From: Eulemur rufifrons
Lineage: Eukaryota; Chordata; Mammalia; Primates; Lemuridae
DNA length: 64,000 bases
Assembly: GCF_041146395.1 (NCBI RefSeq)
Contig: NC_090997.1
Span: 39,969,501 to 40,033,500, forward strand
Direction: 5' to 3'
Below, one piece after another: positions 35,836 to 47,605 of this stretch. The first letter of the stretch is position 1; every line of letters begins with the position of its first letter. The position numbers and the translations under genes are program-made. The notes below the pieces were generated by a model, which made no database searches, was not told the origin of the DNA, and saw only the letters and a program-made list of their open reading frames with translations.

Positions 35836-36504
35836 GAATCTTCAATTTTTGTTCTTTATTCATAAAGCAGTTTTCAGCGTAGCATAGGTCTTGTTAACAA
35901 CTTTTCTTATCTTCCGAGTCTGTCTGTCTATATATCTAAGCTAAACCACTGGCTTAGAAAATTGAAGCTGAAGTCGATTAGGGCCTCTGCAGGAGCCACA
36001 TGGCTTAGAACCTAAGCAGTAGACTGTAGCGCCATGTCCTCTAACACCAAAAGTCACTTTATTGAAAAAGATCAGTCCCCAAGAAACGTTATTTTTCTCA
36101 CACATAGATGGCGCTACTGACCCACCATCACAAGCACCTTTACTGATTTTTCATCATTGTGGATAAACACCAACCTATCCATGTCTGGTCCCCAGATAGT
36201 TTCTATTTCTGGAGCTCTAGCTGGGGTTTCAGGTGGGGTGAAGTTTTTAACAAGGAGCTGTTGTTATTGTGCATAATCAACCATGCTAATATTTAGAAAT
36301 AGGAATATATTGGTTGATTGGACTTTTCATATTTCAAATGATTAATTGACTGATATTGTGAGTGAGGACAAAGGAGCCTGATTTGGAACCTTTTGCTTGT
36401 TCAGCATCCCATAAACTTAATGATTTGTGGGATTCTGAGTGCTTCACTACAGCATCTTAGCATCTGTTTCCCTTTTTTTGAATGTAAGGGAAGGAACCAA
36501 CATT
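35836..36504. other. Unique DNA flanking the L1 5' end
   Basis: No gene or repeat is recognised. The sequence 36050-36240 ('agatggcgctactgaccc') is less AT-rich and unplaced. Confidence 0.5.
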
Positions 36505-36710
36505 TTTTTTGGCCATCTAGTGTATGCCAGTCACTGAGCTATTCATAAATGATATATTATTTAATACCCTAATCCCTGTGGAAGATGGATTATTATCTTT
36601 ATTTTATGCATCAAAAAGATGAAGGTCAGAGATGTCGTATGGCCCCAGGTCTCATAAGTCTGTCACCAAATCACCGTGATTTTGTGACTCAAGTCTAATC
36701 CTAAATGATT
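36505..36710 (-). repeat. MIR SINE
   Basis: 'agtgtatgccagtcactgag', 'tattatctttattttatgca', 'gatgaaggtcagagatgtcg', 'ggccccaggtctcataagtc' and 'gtgactcaagtctaatcc' follow the MIR reverse complement. Confidence 0.75.
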
Positions 36711-37483
36711 TAAGATTTTAGCCAAATTCTCCTTTTATATAAACCTATTATAGGAATAATAATACTAACCTTATAATAACCTCAATATTAACCTTATACT
36801 AACATTACTGTCATAGGGAAAGGTAGTAGCCCTTTGGAAAGATAAAATATATACGGCAAGAACTTCTCTTGAAAGATAGTCATTGAACTGAGTCACCAGA
36901 CTAACCAATGCTCTCTTTTCTTCTGTATAGAATATACTGACTTACATAAGTGAAAGTTTAGCAATATACAAAGTATACCCCCTCTGTTGCTTTATATTAT
37001 TGATACTTTATATTATCTATTAACTAGAATTGTGATATTTAAAATTTAAGAATAGATATTCACAATTGTGTTAAGGATTCCATGAAGTTGAAAGCTTCAA
37101 AGTCCATGGGAGTCATAGGAAAAAAAAAAAAAACATATTCTTTTGTGGGTTGAGAGAAGGAAGTTTATCAAAAATTCGCTACTTTGATGATTTGAAAAAA
37201 ATTAATACACACAGGTAGTTTACTGTATCATTTATACTGACTCCTTCTGAATATCATCAGTACCACTGTCTTCAGAGACAGGAGGGGAAAAATTTGCTAT
37301 CCATTATTTTGAAATTTGAAAACATCTTGATATCCTTGCAGGGTTCTATCTCTCACATATTCAGTCTAATGTGATCATATCAGATATACTTAATCTTTTT
37401 CTGTTAAGTTTGTTAGTAGGATTTCATGAGGCATAATTATTTTTTATGTAAATTATCTAAATAAGAAAGGTGCTTTTTTTCAC
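36711..37483. other. Unique AT-rich DNA, nothing recognised
   Basis: No supported feature other than an A run at 37120-37133. Confidence 0.55.
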
Positions 37484-37693
37484 ATTTTTTTTTATTTCAG
37501 CTTATTATGGGGGTACAAAAGTTCAGGTTGTATATATTGCCCATGCCCCCCCCTCCCCGATCCCCCGGAGTCTGAGCTTCAAGCGTGTCCATTCCCCAGA
37601 CAGTGCACATCGCATTCATCACGGAGGCATACACCCATCCCCTCCCTCCTCCCCCCACCTCTGTCTGATACCCAATTGGTGTTATTCCCAAAT
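37484..37693 (-). mobile_element. Short L1 3' end, lemur-type, copy C
   Basis: A T run is followed by 'ttatttcagcttattatggg', 'ggtacaaaagttcaggttgt', 'atattgcccatgcccccc', 'gtctgagcttcaagcgtgtc', 'cattccccagacagtgcaca', 'tacacccatcccctccc' and 'cccaattggtgttattccc'. It is the least changed of the three copies. 'gtgcttttt' occurs on both sides (37470-37478, 37694-37702) and may be the target-site duplication. However, the L1 consensus itself has similar bases at the right. Confidence 0.9.
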
Positions 37694-37702
37694 GTGCTTT
37701 TT

Positions 37703-38241
37703 ATTGTATTCTTCAATTTGATATACTATTCCTGTCTCTATAAGTTAGTTACATTATAAGGTCTTCTCAAATCCTTGCATTTAAGGAACTTTTCATAGCC
37801 ATTTGGTAAAGAAATCCCATAATAGAATTTATAGTGACCCTTAGGGAAGGAAGTCCAACAGAGAGATCAACACAGAAGCAGGAGCAGTGACCAAAGTACG
37901 TGAAGGCACAGAGGCACAGTAGTCAAGGAGACATGAAGACTTAGGGCCAAGGAAAATTTGAAAGTTAATAGCCTTCAGGAGGTAAACAATGAAACTGAGT
38001 GATCACCTTGAATCAAAAGCTCAAAGTTAAATAGAGTTCTTATGTTCATTTAAGGAGAAACAGGGCTGACAATTGGCAGATGGCTCTAGACCAAGCATTT
38101 GGCAGTGATCTTGACATCTGGAAATGGAAAAGTAAATAAAATGTTAGGTCTCACGCATGGAGAGAGGGTGGTGATGGAATGGAATTCTCAGCTAATGGGA
38201 GAACTGGATCTTAGGAAACTTGGTAATTGGTTAGAATATTG
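37703..38241. other. Unique DNA, possible decayed L2
   Basis: 37860-38200 has L2-like words ('gaaggcacagaggcacag', 'gagagggtggtgatgga') but I cannot align them in order. No gene is supported. Confidence 0.4.
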
Positions 38242-38255
38242 AAAAACAATCTCAG

Positions 38256-38587
38256 GACAGGAACGGTGGCTCACGTCTGTCATCCTAGCACTTTAGGGGG
38301 CCAAGGCGGGAGGATGGCTTGAGGCCAGGAGTTTGAAACAAGCCTGAGCAACATAGACTCTGTCTCTACAGAAAATAAAAACATTAGCCCAGCGTGGTGC
38401 TGTGCGCCTATAGTCCCAGCTACTCAGAAGGCTGAGGCAGGAGGGAACTCTTGAACCCAGAATTTTGAGGTTGCAGTGAGCAATGATGATGCCACTGGCC
38501 ACTGCACTCTAGCCTGGGCAACAGAGCGAGACATTGTCTCAAAAAAAAAAAAAAAAAAAAAAAAAAGAAAGAAAGAAAGAAAAAGAA
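38256..38587 (+). mobile_element. Dimeric Alu, older type without the lemur linker
   Basis: It starts 'ggacaggaacggtggctcac'. The left arm continues 'gagcaacatagactctgtct'. The linker is the short 'acagaaaataaaaacattag', lacking the extra block seen in the other dimeric Alus here. The right arm ends 'gcctgggcaacagagcgag', followed by an A run (38541-38566) and GAAA units. A perfect 14-base duplication, 'aaaaacaatctcag', flanks it at 38242-38255 and 38588-38601. Confidence 0.97.
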
Positions 38588-38699
38588 AAAAACAATCTCA
38601 GAGCTTAGATAACATAGCAGAGGAAGACTTTTACCCAGGAAAGAAAAATTCCAGTTGCTATCCATTTTATATTATCTCATATTAACCTTGTCTTTACTG

Positions 38700-39012
38700 C
38701 TGTCATATATACCCTTCTGTTTATACACTGGATCTTACTAATTTTGCTTTTACAAATATTTTGTATTGATTCTCCTTTCTCTTCTCCATTAGCAATTTAT
38801 TTTTCCTGGATATTCTTATCCTCATTCAAATATTCAAACATAATACAAGGATCTTTCAGTATATCAAAAAATATTATACTGGTCGAACCAGCCTCATGCC
38901 CTGTTGTTTTCCATCACACAACTTAGTCTTTTTCCTTCCCAGCATTTACCACAAAGCACAATATCTTTCTTATAATTTTTAAAACTGACCTAATTTATTT
39001 ACAGCCTGCTCT
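38700..39012 (+). repeat. L2 LINE 3' UTR, left part of a split copy
   Basis: 'ttttccatcacacaact', 'agcatttaccacaaagcaca', 'atctttcttataatttttaa' and 'ctaatttatttacagcctgc' follow the forward L2 3' UTR. The end of the same L2 reappears at 39290. The stretch before 38880 is less certain. Confidence 0.65.
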
Positions 39013-39289
39013 ACTATGCCTTCTGCCCTTCCTCTCTCTGGAGACTGGATCCCCACCTTTCACCTCTCACAAAAATCAACTCATGATGGATAACAGACTT
39101 AAACCTAAGGCATGAAACCTTAAGAATTCTAGAAGAAAATGTTGGGAAAACTCTTATAGACATTGGCCTAGGTAAAGAATTTATGAAGAAGATGCCCAAA
39201 GCAATCACAGCAGCAACAAAAATAAATAAGTGGGACCTGATCAAATTAAAAAGCTTCTGCACAGCCAAGGAAACCCACTATTCTATTTC
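39013..39289 (+). mobile_element. Internal L1 ORF2 fragment inside an L2
   Basis: The plus strand reads 'ctggatccccacctttcacc', 'acaaaaatcaactcatgatg', 'cattggcctaggtaaagaat' and 'gggacctgatcaaattaaaa'. Translated, it gives recognisable L1 ORF2 C-terminal words such as 'LIDIGLGKEFMKK' and 'NKWDLIKLKSFCTAKET'. It has neither the ORF2 end, a 3' UTR nor a poly-A tail, so it is not a normal 5' truncated insertion. It sits between the two halves of one L2. Confidence 0.88.
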
Positions 39290-39352
39290 TAAAACTAGTA
39301 TCATGCCTGGTCCATAGTAGGTACTCAATAAATTATGAATTAATGAGTAAAT
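39290..39352 (+). repeat. L2 LINE 3' tail, right part of the split copy
   Basis: 'atcatgcctggtccatagta' and 'ggtactcaataaattatgaa' are the diagnostic end of L2. It completes the copy begun at 38700. Confidence 0.85.
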
Positions 39353-39589
39353 TAAAAAATATAATCTCAAGTTCAGAATACATTGTCAGCTACCATTTTA
39401 CTGCCATAGGCCAGCTTAACACTCCAGTATGAAGGGCCAAACGTGTCAGATTCTGGGGCAGAACAAAGTCTGAAGATGGAGAAGAATTAGGTGTAGCAAC
39501 TTGGTTAGAGGAGTAGATGAGAAACTGGCAGAACATTGTTCTAATTTTAGTTCTTAGGTCATTGTTTTAGTCTAATTTTTTATCTTGAT
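39353..39589. other. Unique DNA, nothing recognised
   Basis: No feature can be supported. Confidence 0.5.
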
Positions 39590-42149
39590 TTTTTAAATTG
39601 ACAGATAAAATTATGTTTATTGTGTACCACATGATGTTTATACACAGACATTGTGAAATGGTTAAATCTAGCTCAATGACACATGCTTCATGTAGTTATC
39701 ACTTTTGTGGTGAGAATACTTACCTATTTAGTCACATTTTTCAAGACTACAATATATCCTAATTAACTATAGTCACAATGCTGTACAATAAGACTCTTAA
39801 ACTTATTCATCTTATGTAACTGTAATAATATATTTTTGACCAACATCTCCACATTCCCTCTGTCCCTTAACTACCCTAGCCTCTGGTAACTACTGTTCTA
39901 TTCTCTACTTCTAGGAGGTCAAGTTTTTTAGATTTTACATATGAATAAGATTGCACAGTATTTGTATTTCTGTACCTGGCTTATTTCACTTAACATAATA
40001 TCCTCCAGCTTCATCCACATTATTGAAAATGATTTTGTTCTTTTTTTATAGCTGAATAGTATTCCATTGTGTATATAAAGGACATTTTCTTTATTCACCG
40101 GTTAGCAGACTCTTAGTTTGATTCCACATCTTGGCTACTGTGAAGAGTGCTGCAATAGACCTGGGGTGCAGATGTCCCTTTGATATAATGGTTTCATTTT
40201 CTTTGAATGTATACCTAGTATTGGAATTGCTGGATCATGTGGTAGTTCTATTTTTAATATTTTGAGAATCTTTTCATAATGACTATACTGATTTACTTTC
40301 CCAACAGTGATGTATAAGTGTTTCCTTTTCTTCACATCCTCATCAACACTTGTTAATATTTGTCTTTTTGATAGTAGCTGTTCTAATGGGAGTAAAGTAA
40401 TATCTCATTGTGGTTTTGACTTGTGTTTCCGTGATTATTAGCGATGTTGAACATTTTTTTCATAAAAGTTTTGGCCATTTGTATGTTTTCTTTTGATAAA
40501 TATCTATTCAGATCATTTGCCTATTTTTTAATCAGGTTATTTGTTTTCTTGAGTCCAGTACCTTAAATATTTTGGATGTTAAAAGCCCTTATCAGATGTA
40601 TAGTTTGTAAATGTTTTCTCCCATTCCCTAGGTTGTCCCTTTAATACTTCTGGGCTCTCAATTCTGTTCCACTAATTTGTATATCTATTTTTTTGCCAGT
40701 ACCATGCTGTTTTGGTTACTACTGCTTTGTACTATATTTTTAAAGCAGATAGTGTGATGCATCCAGTTTTGCTCTTTTTGCTCAAGATTGCTCCAGCTAT
40801 TCAAGGTCTTTTGTGGTTTCATATGAATTTTATAATTGTTTATTCTATTTCTGTAAAAATTGTCATTGATGTTTTGATTATGATTTCTGTAGACTACTTT
40901 GGGTGATATGGACTCAGACTTTATAACATATTTATTTTTCCAACTCATGAACATGAAATATCTTTCTATTTAAAAACAATACTGATTTTTATATGTTTAT
41001 TTTGTATTCTCTGTCTTTCCTAAATTTGTTTATTAGGTCTAACAGTTTTCTGGTGAAGTCTTTAAGATTTCTCTATATAAGATCATGTTATTTGTAAACA
41101 GGGAAAGGTTAACTTCTTTCTTTAAATTTGTGTGCCTTTTGCTTTTTCCTCTTGCCTAATTGCTCTGGGTAGGATTTCCAATACTATGTTGAAAATAAGC
41201 AGTGAAAGTGGACTTCCTTGCATTGTTCCAAATCTTACAGGAAAAGCTTTCAGCTTTTTTCTGTTCAGTATGATGATAGCTGTGGGTTTGTCATATATTG
41301 CCTTTATTGTGCTGAGGTACATTCCTTGTATACCTAATATGCTGAAAGTTTTTTTTTATCATGAGAAGATGTTGAATTTTTCAAGTGGTTTTCTGCATCT
41401 ATTGAAATTATCATACGCTTTTGTCCTTTATTCTCTTAATGTGATGTATCATGCTTATCGATTTGCATACGTTGAATCATCTGTGCATCTCTGGGATGAA
41501 TATCTCTTGATTATGGTGAATGATCTTTTTATCTTTTTAATGTGCTGTTGAATTTGATTTTCTAGTATTTTATTTAAAATTTTTACATCTATGTTCATCA
41601 GGGATATTGGTCTTTAGTTTCCTGAATTTGTAGTGTCCTTGTTTGGAATCAGGGTAATGTTGACCTCCTAGAATGAGATTTTGGAATCATTTGAGAAGAA
41701 CTGGTATTAGTTTTTCTTTGAATGTTCAATAGAATTCAGCTATGAAGCCATCAGTTCCTTGGATTTTCTTTGATGGAAAGTTTTCTTTATTACTGATTCA
41801 ATTTCCATACTCATTATTTTTCTGTTCAGATTTTTCTATTTCTTCATAATTCAATCTTGGTATGTTGTATGTATCCAGGAATTTATCCATTTCTTCTAGG
41901 TTACCCAATTTTTAAGTGTATAACTGTTTATAATAGTTTTTTTCTAATCCTTTATATTTCTGTTGTTTCAGTTGTAATATCTCCTTTTTCATCTCTGATT
42001 GTATTTATTTGAGTCTTATCTCTATTTTTCTTAGTCTAGCTAAATGTTTGTCAATTCTGTTTATTTTTTCAAAAAGCCAACTCTTTGTTTTCTTGATGTA
42101 TTATTTTTCTAGTCTCAATTTCTGCTCTGATCTTTATTTTTTTCCTTCC

Positions 42150-42494
42150 TTTTTTTTTTTTTTTTTTTTTTTTTGAGACAGAGTCTCACTCTGTTGCCCA
42201 GGCTAGAGTGAGTGCCGTGGCGTCAGCCTAGCTCACAGCAACCTCAAACTCCTGAGCTCAAGCGATCCTCCTGTCTCAGCCTCCGAGTAGCTGGGACTAC
42301 AGGCATGCACCATCATGCCCGGCTAATTTTTTCTATATATATTTTTTAGCTGTCCATATAATTTCTTTCTATTTTTAGTAGAGATGAGGTCTCACTCTTG
42401 CTCAGGCTGGTCTCGAACTCCTGAGCTCAAATGATCTGCCCACCTCGGCCTCCCAGAGTGCTAGGATTACAGGCGTGAGCCACCGTGCCCGGCC
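42150..42494 (-). mobile_element. Dimeric Alu inserted in L1 ORF2
   Basis: After a T run of about 25 it reads 'gagacagagtctcactctgt', 'gcgtcagcctagctcacagc', the extended linker 'ctatatatattttttagctg' and 'tccatataatttctttct', and ends 'gagccaccgtgcccggcc'. It has the lemur-type linker. 'ttttccttc' flanks it at 42140-42148 and 42495-42503 as a target-site duplication. It is younger than the L1 around it. Confidence 0.97.
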
Positions 42495-43868
42495 TTTTCC
42501 TTCTTTTTAATAATTTTGGATTGAGTTTGTTCTTGATTTTCTATTTCCTTGAGGTATAATGAGAGGTTGTTTATTTGAGATCTTTCTTCTTTTTTCAAAT
42601 AGGCATTTATTGCTATAAATTTCCCCCTTAGAACTACTTTTTCTGTATCCCATAGATTTTTGTATGTTGTGTTTCTGTTTTCATTTATCTAAAAAAATTT
42701 AATTTTTCTTTTAATGCCTTCATTGATCCATTGGATATTCAGGAGCATGTTGCTTAATTTTCATGTATTTGTAAGATTTCCTAAGTTCTCTCTTTTATGG
42801 ATTTCTGGTTTTATGCCATTATAGTCAGAAAAGATACTTCATATGATTTCAGTGTTCTTAAATTAGCTGAGACTTTTGTGGCCTAAAATATGTTCTATCC
42901 TGGAGAATTTTCTATGTGTAAATGAGAATATATTTTCTGTAGTTGTTGGGGGAAATGTTCTGTAAATATCTGTTAGGTCCATTAGGTCTAGAGTGCATTT
43001 AAATATGTTGTTACTCTGATTGATTTTCTGGCTGGATAGTCTGTCCTTTGCTGAAGGTGGGGTATTGAAGTCCTCTGCTGTTGTCTATTGCAGTCTATGT
43101 CTCTCTTTTGAATGTTATGTTCTCTTGCTGTGTTTACCCATTAATCATTACATAATGATCTTCTTTGTCTTATTTTGTAGTTTTTGACTTATAGTGTATT
43201 TTATCCGATATCAGTATAGCTATTCCTTCTCTCTTTTGGTTTCTATTTCCATGGAATATCTTTTTCTATCTCTTCACTTTCAGCCAATGTGTGTTCATAC
43301 GGTGGAAGTGAGTCTCTTGTAGATGGCATATAGTTAGGCCTTGTTATTTTTATCAATTCAGCCACTCTATGACTTTTAACAGGATAATTTATTCCATTTA
43401 CAATCAAGGTGATTAGTGATATGTAAGGACTTACTACTGTCATTTTTTTAATTATTTTCTAGGTTTTTTTTTTTTTTTGTAGATTCTTTCTTATTTTCTT
43501 CCTCTTTTACTGTTTTCCTTTGAGGTTAAGTGATTTTCTCTAGTAACATGATTTGATTTTTTGCTTTTTAGTTTAGTATATATATTATAGGTTTTTGCTT
43601 TGTGGTTACCATGAGGCTTACAAAAAATATCTTATAGTTATAATAGGTTATTTTAAGCTGATATCAAATTAGCTTTGATTACAAAAAGAAAAAATCCTTA
43701 CATTTTAACTCCACCCTCCCATATTTTGATTTTTTCCATGTCATGGTTTGTATCTTTTTATATTGTATATTTCTTAACAAATTATTGTAGTTATTATTAT
43801 TTTTAATAATAAGTTTTGATTTTCAACTTTGTTACTAAAGATATGTGATTTACCCACCACTGTCACAG

Positions 43869-43894
43869 TATTAGAGTATACTAATACTCTAATA
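43869..43894. other. Perfect 11-base hairpin
   Basis: 'tattagagtat' (43869-43879) and its exact complement 'atactctaata' (43884-43894) are separated by four bases. It lies between the ORF1 and ORF2 remains of the decayed L1. Confidence 0.85.
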
Positions 43895-45725
43895 TTGAGT
43901 ATTTGACTGTTTACTTATTTCTACCAGTGAGTTTTAGACTTTTAGATGTTTTCATAATACTCATTAACATCCTTTTATTTCATCTTGAAGAATTCTCTTT
44001 ATCATTTCTTGTAAGACTGGTATGGTGGTGATGAAGTCTCTCAACTTTTGTTTCTCTGGAGAAGTCTTTATCTCTTCATTATTCCTTAAGGACAGCCTTG
44101 GTGCCTACAGCATTCTTGGTTGGTAGTATTTTTTGCTTCTGCACTTTGATTATATCAGGCCATTCTCTCCTAGCCTACAAGCTTTCTGCTCAGAAATCTG
44201 CTACTAGGTATATTAGGAATCCATTATATGTGATTTGCTTCTTTTCTCTTGCTGCCATCAGGGTTCTCTGTTTTGATCTTTTGGAATTTGATTATAATAT
44301 TTCATGGGTTAGTCTTATTTGGATTGAATTTGATTGGAGACCTTTGACCTTCCTGTACCTAAATATTTATATCTTTTTCCAGGTTTGGAAGATTTTTCTG
44401 CTATTTTTTTCTTAAATAAGCTTATGTCTCTTTATCATTCTTTGCGCCCTCTTGGATGCTCACGATTTGTAAACTTGAAGTTTGGATACTGTCCCATGAA
44501 ACCCTTAAGCTTTTTTATTCCTTTTCACTCTTTTTTCTTTTTTTCTTCTCTGACTGTATATTTTCATATAGCCTGTCTTTCAGTTCACAGATTCTTTGTT
44601 CTGCTTGATGAATTCTACTGTCGATGTCCTCTATTGCATTTTAAATTTTGTTTATTGTATTTTTCAGCTTCAGGAATACCACTTGATTTTTGTTTTATTA
44701 TTTCTACCTCTCTTTTAAATTTCTCTGATAAATTTCTGCATTGTTTCTCTGTGTTTTTTTAAATATTGCTGAGCTTCCTTAAAACAGCTGTTTTGAATTC
44801 TTTGTCAGCCAATTTACATATATTCATCTTTTTAGGGTTAGTCATGTGAACCTTATTTTGTCTGTTTGGTGACATCATATTTGCCTGACTGATCTTCATC
44901 CTTATAGTCATGCATTGATGTCTGTCCATTGAAGAAGTAGATATTTATTCCAGCATTTGCAGTCTGGATTAGTCTAGAAAGGTCCTTCAACAGCAAACTT
45001 GCCCAGAGATTCTGTGCAGCCCACCTGGTATGGTTCCTAGGCTTATGTCCACTGCAGCTGTTGCAGCACTAGAGGGCATCCTAAACCCAGGACCGTCCTA
45101 TGGTAGGTCCAGCCTGGGCTGGAATCCCATGGCCTCTGAGGCTGGCTCAGAAGCAGACTGAAATTTTGTGGATACCAAGGCTAGTCCCCTGTACTGAGGG
45201 GACCCTTAAGTGAAGGGTTGGTGAGGCCTGCTTGCTGCTGTGGTTTGTCTAAAACCCAATGCTGTTGCTGTTGGCTGGTGGTGATGCAGGCCAGAACTCA
45301 AGTTTGTTTCACAGAGCTATGGCTTCCTGTCTAGTACTGGGGCAGGTCTAGAGATTCAATCCACAGGTACCCATCTGGAGTCAGGGGCTCTGCGGGTCTT
45401 CCTGGTGCTGAGATTTACTGTGGTAGACTCAGTATTGGGGTTCAAGGCAAGGTCCTACATTTATTTTCCTCTATTTCCCCAACCAAATGGTATCTTAAGA
45501 TATCATGCCATATTGCCTAGGGTTGGGGAGGGATCACATGGGTAATGTAAAACTATCCTTTCTACCCTCTTCAATGCATCTTTTCTTATCATTGCACCAT
45601 AACCATGTACTGTGATCCCTCACTTGGTTTACTTAGCTCTTGTAAAGGTATTTTGTGTAGATAGCTGTCCAAATTGAGGTTTCTGTGAGGGAATGATTGC
45701 TAGAAAGTCCTGTTCTACCATCTTG

Positions 45726-47489
45726 CCCTCTTCTGAGGTCTAGTTTTTGACTTATATTTAATATGTGGAAATCTCAAATTCTATGCACCTACGAAGTTAG
45801 TGTTCTTTTATACCCTTATCAATTAATTAATTATCAATTAATAAATAGCCTTATCTATTTAATAGTGAAACACCTTCTATTTTGTGCATGCTTTCTCTTC
45901 AACAAGAAACTTTCCTAAGGAAGGACTAACTTTGCTTTTGTTGACTGTCTGATAACCATATTTGTAAGTTTTATTTGAGTCTATTTTAGTGGTTATAGGA
46001 GTTGACTTCTATTTCCCAAATCAGGATAACCTTTTCTCAATTCTAAGTATTGAAAAATCCCCAATAAATATTTAATATAATATCACAGTTCTGGGAAAGT
46101 TTTATAGAAACTATATTAAATCTAGGAGAAATCTGTAATATATTTTAAATATTTTTTCTGGAAGTTATATTTAAAATATGGCTTAGTAAGAAAACTAGAC
46201 AAAGCTCATTTTTATTGCATTCATGTTTCTTAAAAAGCATAAAAATGGAAATTTACAAAACATATTACAAATAGAACAGAAATCAAAGGAAATAGAACAG
46301 AATTTATTTTATTCAGAACAAAAATTTTGCTTGGGTAACTTCTTTTACCAAGCAGCTAGAAGATGACTTTTAGTGGAACCAATGCAATGCAGACTTATAC
46401 AAATTCATAATATGAATATTTTATTTTAATTCATTCTGATTATGATATTAAAGACTTGAATTGACTTGATAGGAAATTTGAATTTGGATAATTTTTAAAC
46501 ATAAATACTGATGTTTAAAAAAGAGTCTATTTTACTTAGAACAAAACAAAATTTGGCTTTTTTGGTTACTATTCATTAATATGAGAAAATTGCTGTAAAC
46601 TCAGATAAGACCTAATCACTCAAAACTATCCACATTTTAGGAATATTGTCTCAATAGAAGTTGTCCTAATACAGAAATACATAAAATAAAATAGATATAA
46701 ATTCAAGTAATAATGTCATAAATTCTATGACTATCAGATACAGCTAAGATATCGTTTAGGGATAATTTGAGATAATGGAAAGCAAAGAATTAGAACTCCG
46801 AATTCTAATTCTAGCTCTGACACTAATTTATTTTATTTTAGGACATGTATATGTTTTTCTAGTGAACTGGAAACTTCATCAAAAAATAAGGGTATAAGAT
46901 ACTTTCTATATTTCTATAACTTTCTGTATTTATACTTAAAATTGAAGTCATCATTGAACAATAGGCTATAAGGAATCATAATCAATCCTTAATTCATCTA
47001 CCACTGTACTAGAGCTTATATTCAAATAGGGAAGAAATAAATTAAGATAGTCCAAGAGTCTTATAAATATATCCCACTTCTTGAGAATTGTCTTAGTAAT
47101 CATTTTTGCCTTTTTCCCTCTACTCTTGACTTTTTGATTCAAGAGATTCTTGTGGACATGATCAGTTCTGAACTATATATTCTAACAGATAATAAGGGCA
47201 AAGGAAATAATATTCTTGATTCTAGTAACCCTTCTTACTCACTGTTCTCTTTAGAATTGTTTATTTAATATGCTACCTTATCTATACTGCTTCCTACCTG
47301 GGTTTCGTATGAAATTTTAAAATTAATATTATGACTTTTTTTGGTATATGAATGTTTAAAAAAAAACTGGAACATACATAACTGAATATAGAGACTATAA
47401 CTAAATATAACTAAAAATAGTAAAAAAAAGTAAAGCTACTTAAGATACTATATGAGTCAATGGGATATTAGGAAATAAACTTTATAGTT
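45726..47489. other. Unique AT-rich DNA, nothing recognised
   Basis: No gene or repeat is supported. 45823-45845 has tandem 'aatta' units. Confidence 0.55.
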
Positions 47490-47605
47490 GGAATTATGAT
47501 GAAAGTACTTAATTTAGCCACTTCATAATGTGTGTACATATAAAAACATCATATTGTATACCTGAAATATAATTTTTATTTGTCAATTAAAAATTTTCAT
47601 TATAT
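47490..47605 (+). mobile_element. L1M 3' end
   Basis: 'gatgaaagtacttaatttag', 'ccacttcataatgtgtgtac', 'aacatcatattgtatacctg', 'aaatataatttttatttgtc' and 'aattaaaaa' are the forward 3' end of an L1MA/L1MB-type element. The sequence before 47490 could be more of it but is unclear. Confidence 0.75.

Larger units (their letters stand above)
39590..45725 (-). mobile_element. Nearly complete, inactive L1 (old L1P/L1MA type)
   Basis: Read on the minus strand, the parts appear in L1 order. The 5' UTR is about 45725-44860 ('agggcaagatggtagaacag' at the start, 'ggacagctatctacacaaaa' soon after). ORF1 remains are about 44850-43960, and ORF2 runs from about 43443 to 40030. The ORF2 start gives 'ISLITLIVNGINYPVKSHR' (endonuclease N-terminus). 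The reverse transcriptase core gives '[18 protein letters not shown]' near 41200. The C-terminus gives 'IELPHDPAIPILGIHSKK' near 40250. The 3' UTR ends at 39590-39600. Stops and frameshifts break both ORFs. An Alu sits at 42150-42494, and about 400 bases are missing near 40645. The plus-strand frames at 44098-44762 are antisense to ORF1. Confidence 0.93.

Noticed and set aside
37470..37702. Certain target-site duplication for L1 copy C ('gtgcttttt')
   Set aside because: It was kept only as a possibility, because the L1 consensus itself appears to have similar bases at the right edge.
41132..41551. 139-codon open frame on the plus strand
   Set aside because: It is antisense to the L1 reverse transcriptase region, where the minus strand shows real ORF2 residues.
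44098..44762. Two of the longest open frames on the plus strand (105 and 142 codons)
   Set aside because: They run antisense to decayed L1 ORF1 and have hydrophobic, phenylalanine-rich composition from T-rich DNA. There is no gene evidence.
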